DNA from: Halomonas sp. QHL1
Lineage (GTDB): Bacteria; Pseudomonadota; Gammaproteobacteria; Pseudomonadales; Halomonadaceae
Assembly (NCBI RefSeq): GCF_001882345.1
Contig: NZ_MINL01000001.1
Coordinates: forward strand, 1,697,705 to 1,761,704
Direction of reading: 5' to 3'
DNA: 64,000 nucleotides
Made by a program: the position numbers and the translations under genes. The notes under the pieces are model-generated. The model had not been told where the DNA came from and ran no database searches. It saw nothing but the letters and a program-made list of their open reading frames with translations. This document shows positions 25,401-34,455 of this stretch, piece after piece. Each line of letters begins with the position of its first letter. Position 1 is the stretch's first letter.

Positions 25401-28400
25401 CTTGGTTAAGCAGCAGCACAAGCATCGTCGTCCAACCCACCCTTTCGGCAGAGGAAGCATTTGAGCTACGGGTCATTGCCCGGCGAACCTGGCGCTATTT
25501 CGAAACCTTTGTGACCGCCAACGATAACCGCTTACCTCCGGATAACTTTCAAGAAGATCCCCAACCCGTCCTCGCCCAGCGCACCTCGCCGACCAATATG
25601 GGGCTCTATCTACTCTCCACCCTGGCAGCTAGAGATTTCGGCTGGATAGGCACCCATGAGACGCTTGAGCGGCTTGAAACAACCCTGGGCGTGATGCTGG
25701 GCCTACCCCGATACCGGGGGCACTTCTATAACTGGTACGCCACCCACGACCTGCGCCCACTTAACCCCCGCTATGTGTCAACGGTGGATAGCGGTAACCT
25801 TGCAGGGCACCTTATCGCTATCGCCAACGCCTGCGAAACCTGGAAGGCGACGGGCTATCTAGCTGACCCACGCGTAGGCATTGCCGACACGCTAAACCTG
25901 GCCCGTCAGACACTTCAGCAAGCGTCAACCTTCTCGGAAAAGTTCACGGTTAAGCTGAGCGTGCAGCTGGAACTCATAGACGCCCAGTTGAAGAGCGAAG
26001 TGATGTCGTCGGTATGCTTGGCAAATATCGCCACACTGACGGATAGCACGTTAACGCTGGCGCGCACTCCTCTCAACGAGCATAGCGACCCACACAGCAA
26101 AGACCTGCTGTTTTGGTTGGAAGCCCTGCACGCCTCGGTGACGCAACACTGCCATGACCGAGAAATCCAGCCCAACCTTGAAGAGGGTGCACTCGCCCTA
26201 CGCCTGCAACAGTTTGCGGACTCTGCGCGACGCCTGGCATTGGGCATGGATTTCGCCTTTCTACTCGATAGCGAGCGCCAGCTGCTGTCGATTGGCTATG
26301 CACTGGATGACAACAGCCTGGATACCAGCTGCTACGACCTGCTGGCTTCCGAGGCGCGGCTGGCCAGCCTGTTTGCGATTGCCAAAGGCGACATTCCCAC
26401 CCGCCACTGGTTCAAGCTTGGCCGCGCAGCGACGCCCGTTACCTTTGGCTCGGCGCTGATCTCCTGGTCGGGGTCAATGTTTGAGTACCTGATGCCGTCG
26501 CTGGTGATGCGCGCCCCTGGGGGCAGCCTGCTGGAGCAAACCAATCGGCTGGTGGTAAAGCGTCAAGAAACCTACGCCGCCCAGCTCTCCGCCCCTTGGG
26601 GTATTTCCGAATCTGCTTATAACGCCCGTGATCAGGAATTCACCTATCAATACTCTAATTTCGGGGTGCCGGGGTTGGGGCTCAAACGGGGACTTTCTGC
26701 TGATCTGGTGATCGCGCCCTACGCCACCGGGTTAGCCGCCATGGTTGACCCCAGCGGCGCCTGTCGTAACTTCAAGCGCTTGGCGGAGATGGGCGCATTA
26801 GGCCGCTATGGCTTCTATGAAGCGCTCGATTTCACCCGTTCGCGGCTACCCGCAGGGGAGAAAGTGGTGGTTGTGCACAGCTTTATGGCCCACCATCAGG
26901 GTATGACGATCGCGGCCATTGCTAATACTCTGCACCACGGCCAGATGCGCGCTCGCTTTCACCGCGAGCCGATGATTCAAGCCAGCGAGCTGCTGCTCCA
27001 AGAGCGGGTTCCGCGTAACGTGTCGATTGCCCATCCCCGCGCTGAAGAGGTGAAGTCAAACGCGAGTCAGATGATTAACGAAGCACAAACCATTCGACGC
27101 GTTTCAACGTCAGCCAGTGGTCCGCCCGTTACCCATTTACTCTCCAACGGCTGCTACTCGGTGATGCTAACGGCCACCGGCGGCGGCTATAGTAGATGGC
27201 GAAACGTTGCCATTAGTCGCTGGCAGCCGGACGCCACCCGCGACCACTTAGGCAGCTTTATTTTTCTGCGGGACACTCGGCACCCCGGCGTGTGGACAGC
27301 CACAGGACAAACGGCGGCACACCCAGCCGGTGCAAACGATGAGCATAGCCATGCCATATTTGCCGAGGATTATGCTCGCTACAGTCATCGTCACGACGAT
27401 ATCACCAGCCATATGGAGGTGCTGGTTTCCGGAGAAGACGACAGCGAAGTTCGTCACCTTTCGCTCACCAACAGCGGCCGTCACGCCCGCGACATTACGA
27501 TCACTTCCTATCTAGAATTAGTCTTGACCGCTCCCAGTACCGACAATGCGCATCCCGCTTTTGCCAAAATGTTTGTGGTGACCGAGTATCTGGAAGCTTT
27601 TAACGCGCTAATCGCCACAAGGAGGCGGCGCTCCCCCGATGAAGAGCAGGTATGGGCGGCTCACTTTGCGGTAGTAGAAGGCCATACCGTGGGCGAGCTA
27701 GAGTTCGAGACTGATCGCGCGCGGTTTTTAGGCCGCGGCCGAAGCACGCTACACGCCACAGCGCTGGCAGAGGGACAGCATCTTTCGAGCAGTGTCGGCA
27801 GCGTGCTGGATCCTATTTTTGCGCTGCGTTACTGCCTGCGCGTGGCCCCTGGCAAAGCCACCCGAATCGCTTACTGGACCGTGGTCGCCTCCTCCCGCGA
27901 GGCGTTGATGGATTTGATCGATAAGCACCATGACCGCAGCGCGTTTGAACGCGCCAAAACCCTCGCCTGGACCCAGGCCCAGGTTCAGCTCCGCCATTTG
28001 GGCATCCAGCCTGAAGAAGCCGCCGACTTTCAGCGTTTGGCCGCACCAATTCTTTACCCTGACGCCCGCTTTAGAGCGCCCTCCGATGCCATTGAACGCG
28101 GTGCAGGGCCACAGTCACGCCTTTGGCAACACGGCATTTCCGGTGACCTGCCAATTATTCTGATGCGCATCGACAGCATTGAAGACATTGGCCAGGTACG
28201 CCAACTGCTGCGCGCCCACGAATATTGGCGCTTGAAGCGGCTAGGCGTGGACGTGGTGATTATCAATGAGCGCTCCTCCTCTTATATTCAGGATCTACAG
28301 CAAGCCATTGAAACCGCGGTGCTTAGCAGCCAAACCCAGCCTCGTTTTAAAAAGGATTTTGCGCAAGGCTCCGTAATTGCACTGCGTGCCGACCTGATGA

Positions 28401-31030
28401 GCCTGGAAGTACGTATGCAGCTACAGTCGATAGCGTGCGTCGCGTTAATGGCCCTTCGCGGCAGCATAGCGAACCAGTTAGCCCTGACGCTGCCCGTACT
28501 GAGCGCCACAACACCGCTTCAATCGGTCATCAAACGCCCCCTACCCAAGCACCTCCCGCTCAATGTCAGTGAAACGCAACTCCCAGCGCTTGAGTTTTTT
28601 AATGGGCTTGGCGGCTTTGCCCAGGATGGCCGCGAATATGTAACGGTACTTGAGGCTGGAAGCTCCACGCCCGCGCCGTGGATAAACGTGATTGCCAATG
28701 CGGGCTTCGGTTTTCAGGTATCGGCAGAAGGCGCAGGCTATGTATGGGCAGATAACAGTCGCGAAAACCAGCTAACGGCCTGGTCAAACGACCCCGTGGT
28801 GGATCCGAGTGGCGATGTGATCTATGTCCGCGATGAAGAGTCGATGGCGCTCTACACCGCCACTGCCCGCCCTTTGCGGGATCATGGTCGCTACTTGTCA
28901 CGACACGGCTTCGGCTATAGCCAATTCGAGCATCAGGTGGATGGGATTGCCTTGGAGCTGCTGCACTTCGTGCCGTTAGAAGACCCGCTTAGGATTTCGC
29001 GGCTACGCCTTAGCAATCACTCCGGGCGGCCACGCAAGCTATCCGTGACGGCTTATGCCGAGTGGGTGCTGGGCACGTCGCGTAGCGGTTCAGCGCCCTT
29101 TCTAATCTCACACCCTGACGTCGATAGCGGCGCGCTACTGGTGGAGAACCCCTGGAATATGAATTTCCCTGGCCGGGTGGCGTTTCTGGATATCGGTGCC
29201 CAGCCTGCTTCCTGGACGGCTGACCGCTGCGAATTTATCGGCTACGGCGGCAGTCTGGCAGCGCCAGCAGGGCTGCGCAGCCACGCTCCACTTTCTGGCA
29301 CTCATGGTGCAGGATTGGACCCCTGCGCCGCGCTCAACCGCGGCGTAACGCTGGCGACAGGTGAAAGCGTCGATATCGTTGTATTGATGGGTCAAAGCAG
29401 CTCAACCGCTGAAGCCAAAGCGCTGATTGCGCAGTATCGTCAGGCGGATATTGACGCCGAGCTTGCCACGGTGACTGCGCACTGGCAAACGCAGCTTAAG
29501 GCGATACAAGTAACCACCCCTGATCGCGCCATGGACATCATGCTCAACGGCTGGCTGATGTATCAAACCATTGCCTGCCGCATCACCGCGCGCTCCGGGT
29601 TTTACCAAGCCAGCGGCGCCTATGGCTTCCGCGACCAGCTACAGGACGGCATGGCGTTAACCTTTACTAGCCCCGAAACCACACGCCAACACCTGCTGCG
29701 CGCCGCCTCCCGTCAGTTTGTCGAAGGCGACGTACAACACTGGTGGCTGCCCCACTCCGGCCAAGGGGTGCGTACGCGTATTTCCGATGACCGGGTCTGG
29801 CTGGCCTATGCCTGCGCCCGTTATATTGCCACCTCCCACGACGCCGCCGTCCTGGACGAGCCGGTGAGCTTTCTGGAAGGTGCCGAATTAGCTCCCGGCG
29901 AGCACGACTGTTTTTTCCAGCCGATGATCGCAGGGGAGACCGCCTCGCTGTTTGAGCACTGCGCACGCGGCTTAGATCAGAGCTTATCGCTTTCCGGCGA
30001 GCACGGCTTGCCGTTGATCGGTGGCGGTGATTGGAACGATGGCATGAACCGCGTTGGCGAAGCGGGAGAAGGTGAAAGCGTGTGGCTTGGCTGGCTGCTG
30101 GTGCATACCCTGGAGCTATTCCTCCCCTTTGCCCAGCAACGCGAAAAACAAGTGCCTTCAGCCTCACCGAGCACTCCACGCGCTGAGCGTTGGCGTGTCC
30201 ATATCACTGCGTTGCGCACTGCGCTGGAAAGCAACGCCTGGGATGGCCAGTGGTACCGCCGGGCGACTTTCGATGACGGCAGCTGGTTGGGCAGCAAAGA
30301 GAGCGACGCGTGCCAAATTGATTCGATTGCCCAGACCTGGGCGGTACTCTCGGGGGCGGCAGAGCCCCACCGAGCGGAGCGCGCCATGGAGTCACTGGAG
30401 CGCGAACTGATCAGGCACGATGAGCAACTTGCGCTACTGTTTTGGCCCCCCTTCGATCAGCCCCAGCGCGACCCTGGCTATATCGGCGGCTACCCACCCG
30501 GCATGCGTGAAAACGGTGGGCAATATAGCCACGCCGCGATGTGGGCGATTCTCGCCTTTGCCAAGCTCGGCGAGGGCAGCAAAGCGCATGCGCTTTTTGC
30601 GCTACTCAACCCAATCAATCATGCCCGCACCACCGAAGAAGCCGCTCGTTATTACGTCGAGCCCTATGTGGTCGCCGCGGATGTCTATTCCGTTGCACCT
30701 CACACGGGGCGTGGCGGCTGGACTTGGTACACGGGCTCAGCGGGTTGGATGTACCGTGCCGGCATTGAGGGCATTCTGGGCATACGTAGAGAGGGTGGCT
30801 GGTTGGTAATTGCTCCCTGCCTCCCCCACGACTGGCCAAGTTTTAGCGCAACGCTGAGCATTGCCGCCACGCATTACGCGGTTAAGGTGACCACCACCGA
30901 TGAGGTACCCAGCGCGCAGCTTGATGGCCAAATACTAACGCGCCAGCAAGGCGAAGTGCGCATTCCACTGGATGGCAAACAGCACCAGTTAGAGGTATTT
31001 ATCAACCCAATCGCAACCGCGGAGCAATAG
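22424..31030 (+). CDS. ndvB: Cyclic beta-1,2-glucan synthase (GT84 plus GH94)
   Basis: A giant inner-membrane enzyme of 2868 residues, similar in size to NdvB/Cgs. It builds cyclic beta-1,2-glucans, osmoregulated periplasmic glucans. Transmembrane helices near 425-490, 825-910 and 945-1010 flank a glycosyltransferase-84 domain with DAD at 645-647 and QHRWTRGDW at about 792-800. A glucoamylase-like segment follows (HSFMAHHQGMT). The C-terminal third is a GH94 phosphorylase-like domain that sets ring size, with GGGDWNDGM at about 2533-2541. No cgt/ndvA exporter lies beside it. The AGG before ATG 22424 is too close to act; GTG 22433 is better spaced and may be the real start. Confidence 0.92.
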   Translation: MESVKQLIRFVRPHPTFAAPWNSTTPIREELFSAERLEQHAGSLALDQAVTNTPSKVVSLTRRLNDNANTLLDVYRASASALASGREIVPAAAWLLDNYHLIEAQIREIRSDLPPGYYRQLPKLANGPFAGYPRVFGIAWAFVAHTDSHIDLENLQNFITAYQRVQPLTIGELWAVAITLRIVLIENLRRLADQIISEQTARDEADSLAAKWLTPTDQQTSQARHTFHLEASSLRFHTGPLAEPFTAQLAKRLRGLDPRSSPLVDWLDEQLSRQGETIDEMVQHAQQRQGAANVTVRNIITSMRFVSSIDWAELFESVSLVDTRLRQQSHFDQLDFATRNQYRSAVEQIARGSRYSELEVVEAALSLSHQAAAGTSDPAEAARRGDPGYFLVGSGRLTLEHQVQFTPSSRQWLRRTLIHHGIRSYIVLMAVVTLTLMTLAGGLLLSLPLAIGDVPLPWLMLLGAFGFLPIMEVATLIVNRLIIYSIDAQPLPGLDLAKGVPHQLRTLVAVPTLLTSEEDLREQIERLEVHHLSSGEGALSYALLLDGVDASQAELPHEAALLTAAQAAFDQLNKRYCPLALESDKCFFLLHRRRAFNASENTWMGWERKRGKLHELNRLLRGATDTTFIDPPPLPSDVRYVITLDADTRLPRGAASRLVGKMAHPLNQPRLDHQQRRVVEGYAILQPRVTPSLPTGGEGSIYQRLFSAPGGIDPYAAAISDLYQDLVGEGSFAGKGIYAVDAFEASLAGRVPDNSLLSHDLFEGVFARAGLASDIEVIEDFPARYDVAAKRQHRWTRGDWQLLPWLIAPALPLTGRLKMLGNLRRSVTPPLVLASLAASWQMPLSMAITSTLLLLAVVGAPVLLSLAASFIPFRAWSKLRHHYHLWFDELKVGSAQILLLILFLPDQAWRMLDAIAKTLVRVLITHRRLLEWTSAAQSMKSPPLTVLGFYQRMAPGTALGLAVAISALLTASHTWPITLPMALLWLAAPAVASWLSSSTSIVVQPTLSAEEAFELRVIARRTWRYFETFVTANDNRLPPDNFQEDPQPVLAQRTSPTNMGLYLLSTLAARDFGWIGTHETLERLETTLGVMLGLPRYRGHFYNWYATHDLRPLNPRYVSTVDSGNLAGHLIAIANACETWKATGYLADPRVGIADTLNLARQTLQQASTFSEKFTVKLSVQLELIDAQLKSEVMSSVCLANIATLTDSTLTLARTPLNEHSDPHSKDLLFWLEALHASVTQHCHDREIQPNLEEGALALRLQQFADSARRLALGMDFAFLLDSERQLLSIGYALDDNSLDTSCYDLLASEARLASLFAIAKGDIPTRHWFKLGRAATPVTFGSALISWSGSMFEYLMPSLVMRAPGGSLLEQTNRLVVKRQETYAAQLSAPWGISESAYNARDQEFTYQYSNFGVPGLGLKRGLSADLVIAPYATGLAAMVDPSGACRNFKRLAEMGALGRYGFYEALDFTRSRLPAGEKVVVVHSFMAHHQGMTIAAIANTLHHGQMRARFHREPMIQASELLLQERVPRNVSIAHPRAEEVKSNASQMINEAQTIRRVSTSASGPPVTHLLSNGCYSVMLTATGGGYSRWRNVAISRWQPDATRDHLGSFIFLRDTRHPGVWTATGQTAAHPAGANDEHSHAIFAEDYARYSHRHDDITSHMEVLVSGEDDSEVRHLSLTNSGRHARDITITSYLELVLTAPSTDNAHPAFAKMFVVTEYLEAFNALIATRRRRSPDEEQVWAAHFAVVEGHTVGELEFETDRARFLGRGRSTLHATALAEGQHLSSSVGSVLDPIFALRYCLRVAPGKATRIAYWTVVASSREALMDLIDKHHDRSAFERAKTLAWTQAQVQLRHLGIQPEEAADFQRLAAPILYPDARFRAPSDAIERGAGPQSRLWQHGISGDLPIILMRIDSIEDIGQVRQLLRAHEYWRLKRLGVDVVIINERSSSYIQDLQQAIETAVLSSQTQPRFKKDFAQGSVIALRADLMSLEVRMQLQSIACVALMALRGSIANQLALTLPVLSATTPLQSVIKRPLPKHLPLNVSETQLPALEFFNGLGGFAQDGREYVTVLEAGSSTPAPWINVIANAGFGFQVSAEGAGYVWADNSRENQLTAWSNDPVVDPSGDVIYVRDEESMALYTATARPLRDHGRYLSRHGFGYSQFEHQVDGIALELLHFVPLEDPLRISRLRLSNHSGRPRKLSVTAYAEWVLGTSRSGSAPFLISHPDVDSGALLVENPWNMNFPGRVAFLDIGAQPASWTADRCEFIGYGGSLAAPAGLRSHAPLSGTHGAGLDPCAALNRGVTLATGESVDIVVLMGQSSSTAEAKALIAQYRQADIDAELATVTAHWQTQLKAIQVTTPDRAMDIMLNGWLMYQTIACRITARSGFYQASGAYGFRDQLQDGMALTFTSPETTRQHLLRAASRQFVEGDVQHWWLPHSGQGVRTRISDDRVWLAYACARYIATSHDAAVLDEPVSFLEGAELAPGEHDCFFQPMIAGETASLFEHCARGLDQSLSLSGEHGLPLIGGGDWNDGMNRVGEAGEGESVWLGWLLVHTLELFLPFAQQREKQVPSASPSTPRAERWRVHITALRTALESNAWDGQWYRRATFDDGSWLGSKESDACQIDSIAQTWAVLSGAAEPHRAERAMESLERELIRHDEQLALLFWPPFDQPQRDPGYIGGYPPGMRENGGQYSHAAMWAILAFAKLGEGSKAHALFALLNPINHARTTEEAARYYVEPYVVAADVYSVAPHTGRGGWTWYTGSAGWMYRAGIEGILGIRREGGWLVIAPCLPHDWPSFSATLSIAATHYAVKVTTTDEVPSAQLDGQILTRQQGEVRIPLDGKQHQLEVFINPIATAEQ

Positions 31031-31117
31031 TCATTTACCGCATGTTTTTCGCATTTGCTTCTCACTCATGGCTATATTAAGCTCGGCTGCGTACCACACA
31101 GGTATCATTCAAATTCA

Positions 31118-31141
31118 GGCGGTTATCTCAGGTTAACCGCC
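31118..31141. terminator. Hairpin between the glucan synthase and a small gene
   Basis: An 8-bp perfect stem GGCGGTTA/TAACCGCC with an 8-nt loop. No T tract follows, so it may be an attenuator, an mRNA-stabilising hairpin or an operator rather than a terminator. Confidence 0.4.
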
Positions 31142-31171
31142 GTCCCATTCGCAATCACACGGAGCCGTGAT

Positions 31172-31492
31172 ATGCATAACGAAACGTCAAGCGACCTTTC
31201 CCAGGCGGGCCTTAACATCGCCATTCAAGACATCAAGGATGAACTATTCGACACTCCCGAGTGCGACTACGCCATTGCCCAGCTACTTACCCGCTGGGGC
31301 CAGGCTGAAAAAGCCGAGCAGCTGCTGGATGAGATGCTGATGAAGTGGGGCACGTCACCCGAGGTGCTTGCTTTAACCCAGCGCGGGCATACGGAGATGG
31401 TTAGCACCAGTGAGCCATCTGCGGATAACGACGAAACCATTCGCAAGCCGCAAAAAACTGCGCCAGCGAACTTAGAGGTGGTAGCGGCCTGA
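31172..31492 (+). CDS. Small helical protein of unknown function (TPR-like pair)
   Basis: A 106-residue soluble protein not recognised. The ATG at 31172 has GGAG 7 nt upstream; the frame extends further up without a better start. Residues about 25-65 (AIAQLLTRWGQAEKAEQLLDEMLMKWG) look like a single TPR-type helix pair. The C-terminal third is polar and probably disordered. It lies 141 bp after the glucan synthase on the same strand and is followed by a clear terminator, so co-transcription is possible. A partner-binding or adaptor role is conceivable but unsupported. Confidence 0.6.
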   Translation: MHNETSSDLSQAGLNIAIQDIKDELFDTPECDYAIAQLLTRWGQAEKAEQLLDEMLMKWGTSPEVLALTQRGHTEMVSTSEPSADNDETIRKPQKTAPANLEVVAA

Positions 31493-31533
31493 TCTAAAGG
31501 CTTGATCATCAAGGCAACAAGCATCATCTATCA

Positions 31534-31568
31534 ATGCCCCTGCCCGCTTACGCGGCGGGGGCATTTTT
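31534..31568 (+). terminator. Rho-independent terminator after the small gene
   Basis: A long GC-rich hairpin (ATGCCCC and CCCGC pairing with GCGGG and GGGGCAT around TTAC) ends in TTTTT. Confidence 0.85.
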
Positions 31569-31594
31569 ATTGAATCAATTCGTGAGTGATCACT
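31569..31594 (+). promoter_or_regulatory. Palindromes upstream of sstT
   Basis: ATTGAATCAAT (31569-31579) and the perfect 10-bp palindrome AGTGATCACT (31585-31594) lie about 150 bp before sstT. They could be operator sites. No promoter hexamers are convincing. Confidence 0.25.
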
Positions 31595-31740
31595 AACACT
31601 CCAATATAGCCATCTCATCGACTAAGCGAATAACAGCGTAACGGAGGTGAACCTCAGCTGGTAGAATACTGCCCCTTTCAGGCACGTCAGCAGCCAAGCG
31701 CCGCCACGTCACCCACCTTTTCCTACCTGAGAGTTGCGCA

Positions 31741-32964
31741 ATGATCGCCACCGCCCGCACCGTTTTCCGGCCACTTATACAGCTGGGCCTTATCCCGCAG
31801 ATTTTAATCGGTATCGTTGCCGGGGTAGTACTCGCCCTGTTTGCGCCGGGCATTGCTAGCGACGTGGCCCTGCTTGGCCAGCTCTTTATCGCCGCTTTGC
31901 AAGCGGTGGCGCCCATTTTGGTGTTTGTACTGGTAGCCGCAGCGATCTCTGCTCATCAAAAAGGCCAACCCACCCATATTCGCCCAGTGCTGATGCTGTA
32001 TGTGGCGGGCACGCTGATCGCTGCGCTCATTGCGGTAGCAGCCAGCTTTCTATTTCCCACCGAACTCGCATTGAATGCCGGCCAAGTTGATGGCAGCCCG
32101 CCCGGGGATATTTTTAGCGTTCTACGCGACCTGCTGTTGAATGCGGTGGCTAACCCGGTTAGTGCACTGATGGAGGCTAACTTTATCGCTATTTTGGCCT
32201 GGGCTATCGGCCTGGGTTTGACCCTGCGTCAAGCCAGCGATACCACCCGCCAAGCGTTGAGCGATTTATCCGCAGCGATCACTCGCATCGTGACACTGGT
32301 GATTCGTTTAGCGCCGCTGGGGATCTTTGGTTTGGTAGCAGGCACGCTGGCTGAATCTGGCGTTGAGGCGCTGCTCAACTACGCCCAGCTGCTAGGTGTG
32401 ATTGTGGGCTGCATGCTGTTTGTCGCGTTAGTGAGTAATCCGCTGTTGGTGTACTTCGCCACCCGGAAAAACCCCTATCCCCTGGTGTTTACGTGCCTGC
32501 GGGGCAGTGCGATTACCGCCTTTTTCACCCGTAGCTCGGCCGCGAATATCCCGGTGAACCTGGAGCTATGCCGCCGCCTGGAGCTCGACCCTGACACATA
32601 CTCCATATCTATTCCGCTGGGCGCGACGATCAATATGTGCGGTGCGGCCATCACCATTACCGTGATCACTCTGGCGACCACTCATACGCTGGGCATTAGC
32701 GTCGACTTCCCTACGGCGCTGCTACTGTGCGTGGTGTCAGCGCTGGCGGCCTGCGGCGTTTCAGGCGTGGCGGGCGGATCACTGATGCTGATTCCCATGG
32801 CTGCCAACCTGTTCGGTATTCCCACGGAAGTGGCCATGCAAGCGGTGGCGATTGGCTTTGTGATCAGCGTGGTGCAAGACTCCACCGAAACCGCACTCAA
32901 CTCCTCTACCGATGTGCTGTTCACCGCTGCCGCTTGTCAATCTCAAGAGACGAAGCGCTCTTAA
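31741..32964 (+). CDS. sstT: Serine/threonine:Na+ symporter
   Basis: A 407-residue inner-membrane carrier of the dicarboxylate/amino-acid:cation symporter family. It takes up serine and threonine with Na+. Diagnostic blocks include [12 protein letters not shown] (the Ser-rich hairpin), [16 protein letters not shown] (the NMxG-type motif of the family), and [13 protein letters not shown] with [15 protein letters not shown] near the C-terminus. The length matches E. coli SstT. Na+ coupling suits a halophile. It is convergent with the MFS gene, and the two share a hairpin. Confidence 0.93.
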   Translation: MIATARTVFRPLIQLGLIPQILIGIVAGVVLALFAPGIASDVALLGQLFIAALQAVAPILVFVLVAAAISAHQKGQPTHIRPVLMLYVAGTLIAALIAVAASFLFPTELALNAGQVDGSPPGDIFSVLRDLLLNAVANPVSALMEANFIAILAWAIGLGLTLRQASDTTRQALSDLSAAITRIVTLVIRLAPLGIFGLVAGTLAESGVEALLNYAQLLGVIVGCMLFVALVSNPLLVYFATRKNPYPLVFTCLRGSAITAFFTRSSAANIPVNLELCRRLELDPDTYSISIPLGATINMCGAAITITVITLATTHTLGISVDFPTALLLCVVSALAACGVSGVAGGSLMLIPMAANLFGIPTEVAMQAVAIGFVISVVQDSTETALNSSTDVLFTAAACQSQETKRS

Positions 32965-32973
32965 GCGTTCACC

Positions 32974-33009
32974 CTGGGGGTGGCTGCTTATAACAGCCAC
33001 TCCCCCCAG
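32974..33009. terminator. Hairpin between convergent sstT and MFS genes
   Basis: CTGGGGG-TGGCTG pairs with CAGCCA-C-TCCCCCCAG across the loop CTTATAA. It is a strong stem but lacks a clear T tract on either side. It probably serves both convergent genes. Confidence 0.6.
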
Positions 33010-33021
33010 CGCGCTCACGCA

Positions 33022-34326
33022 TCAACTATGTGAGGGTTTGAAAAGGCTCGCCAAACGCTCGCGCTCATCATCCTCATAGAAGCTCGGGTCATCGAACAGG
33101 TCGCGCTGGGTATCATCAAAGATCATTTCTAATGCCCCTGCACTACTTTGTACCATCGGTTCAAAGTGAGCCGTATGGGTAATCAAGGCCGTTACGTGGC
33201 GACGACGATAAATGGCGTATATACCCAGCAGGGTAAACACACAGGCGATATAGATCGGCAGGCCGTGGCCGCCCACGGCCGTCATCAGCGCCCCCGCCGC
33301 AATCGGCGCGACGGCACAGCCCGCACCGTGCATCACCAACATATCCGCCGAGCCGGAGACAATTTCATCCGGGTGAAGCTGGTCGATCAACTGCGCCACC
33401 GCCAGCGGATAGAGCGAAAACGCCAAACCGCCCCAGATAAAATAGAGCCCCAGCAGCACTTCGTGACTGGGAGCAAAGGGCATGCCCGCGGCGATCAGCG
33501 CTGCTAATAGCACTACCCAGGTCATCACCCTAGGGCGGTCATGCTTGTCGGAGAAGCGCCCGATAGGTATCTGCAGAAGCGCACCGCCAATAATCGCTAC
33601 GCTCATCACCAGCCCCACCCCGCCAATATCAAACCCTAGTTGAGTGGCGTAGACCGGGGTCATCGACCAAAACGCGCCCATCGCCAGCCCCGATAACGCG
33701 GCGGAGGCCACCGCTAGCGGCGCAAAGCCCAGCAACGCCCGCAGGCTACTTTTGGGCCGCTCGGGGATTTTAGGCTGAACGCGACGTGTCAGGGTAATCG
33801 GCAAAAGAGCCCAACTGATCAGAATGGCGATTACGACAAAGAGTAAAAAACTTTGCGGTGAAGAGAGCCGCAGTAGCTGCTGAGCCGTGGCCAGAGCGCC
33901 CAAGTTGACCACCATATAGACGGCAAAAATACGCCCCCGCTCATGACTGGCGGCTTGGCTATTTAGCCAGCTCTCAATCACGGTCACTAAGGTGATAAAC
34001 GAAAGCCCATAGATCACCCGCAACGGTAGCCATACCCAGGGGTTGATAAACACCAGGTGCAACAGCGCCACCGATGCACAAATAGAGGCACAGAAGCCAA
34101 AGGTACGGATATGCCCCATGCGCCGAATTAAACGCCCGCTTACCCAGGTGCCGCAGATAAAGCCGACAAAGTAGCCGGACATAATCATCCCCAGCATCGC
34201 GCTGGAGAAACCCTCCCCCGTACCACGAAGGGTTAGCAGCGTATTCAGCAAGCCGTTGCCCAGCAGCAGTAACGCCACGCTGTATAGGATCGATTTAACC
34301 GGTTTGAGCATTGCCAATGAACGCAT
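33022..34326 (-). CDS. MFS transporter (YcaD-like)
   Basis: A 434-residue major facilitator with 12 predicted helices. The loop 2-3 motif appears as GRLIRRMGHIRTF, and the domain repeat as GRFSDKHDRPRVMTW. The pattern SLNSQAASHERGRIFAVYM between helices 4 and 5 is like YcaD and related carriers. The cytosolic C-terminus is acidic (YEDDERERL). The start at 34326 has a GAGGA site 6 nt upstream; the longer frame to 34344 does not. The substrate is unknown. Confidence 0.85.
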   Translation of the reverse strand: MRSLAMLKPVKSILYSVALLLLGNGLLNTLLTLRGTGEGFSSAMLGMIMSGYFVGFICGTWVSGRLIRRMGHIRTFGFCASICASVALLHLVFINPWVWLPLRVIYGLSFITLVTVIESWLNSQAASHERGRIFAVYMVVNLGALATAQQLLRLSSPQSFLLFVVIAILISWALLPITLTRRVQPKIPERPKSSLRALLGFAPLAVASAALSGLAMGAFWSMTPVYATQLGFDIGGVGLVMSVAIIGGALLQIPIGRFSDKHDRPRVMTWVVLLAALIAAGMPFAPSHEVLLGLYFIWGGLAFSLYPLAVAQLIDQLHPDEIVSGSADMLVMHGAGCAVAPIAAGALMTAVGGHGLPIYIACVFTLLGIYAIYRRRHVTALITHTAHFEPMVQSSAGALEMIFDDTQRDLFDDPSFYEDDERERLASLFKPSHS

Positions 34327-34397
34327 TGCGCTTCCTCGCAGCATAGTCGCTATAGGTCATGCATAAAGAGTGCCACTGAAAGCGCTTGTCACAATCA

Positions 34398-34434
34398 TTG
34401 ACAGGCTAACGTTCTTTATATAGAACGTTCTATA
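34398..34434 (+). promoter_or_regulatory. Promoter and palindromic operator of the XRE-cupin/azlCD operon
   Basis: TTGACA (34398-34403), 15 bp, then TATAGA (34419-34424). A perfect 16-bp palindrome TATAGAACGTTCTATA spans 34419-34434 and covers the -10 element. An additional GTTCT half-site lies at 34411-34415. Binding there would block the promoter, so autorepression by the first gene product is likely. Confidence 0.6.
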
Positions 34435-34455
34435 AAAGGAACACGAGATGACAAG

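Noticed and set aside
31675..31740. A riboswitch upstream of sstT because of a CTGAGA element
   Set aside because: The element overlaps the ribosome site, and no matching conserved TPP or glycine riboswitch core is present.
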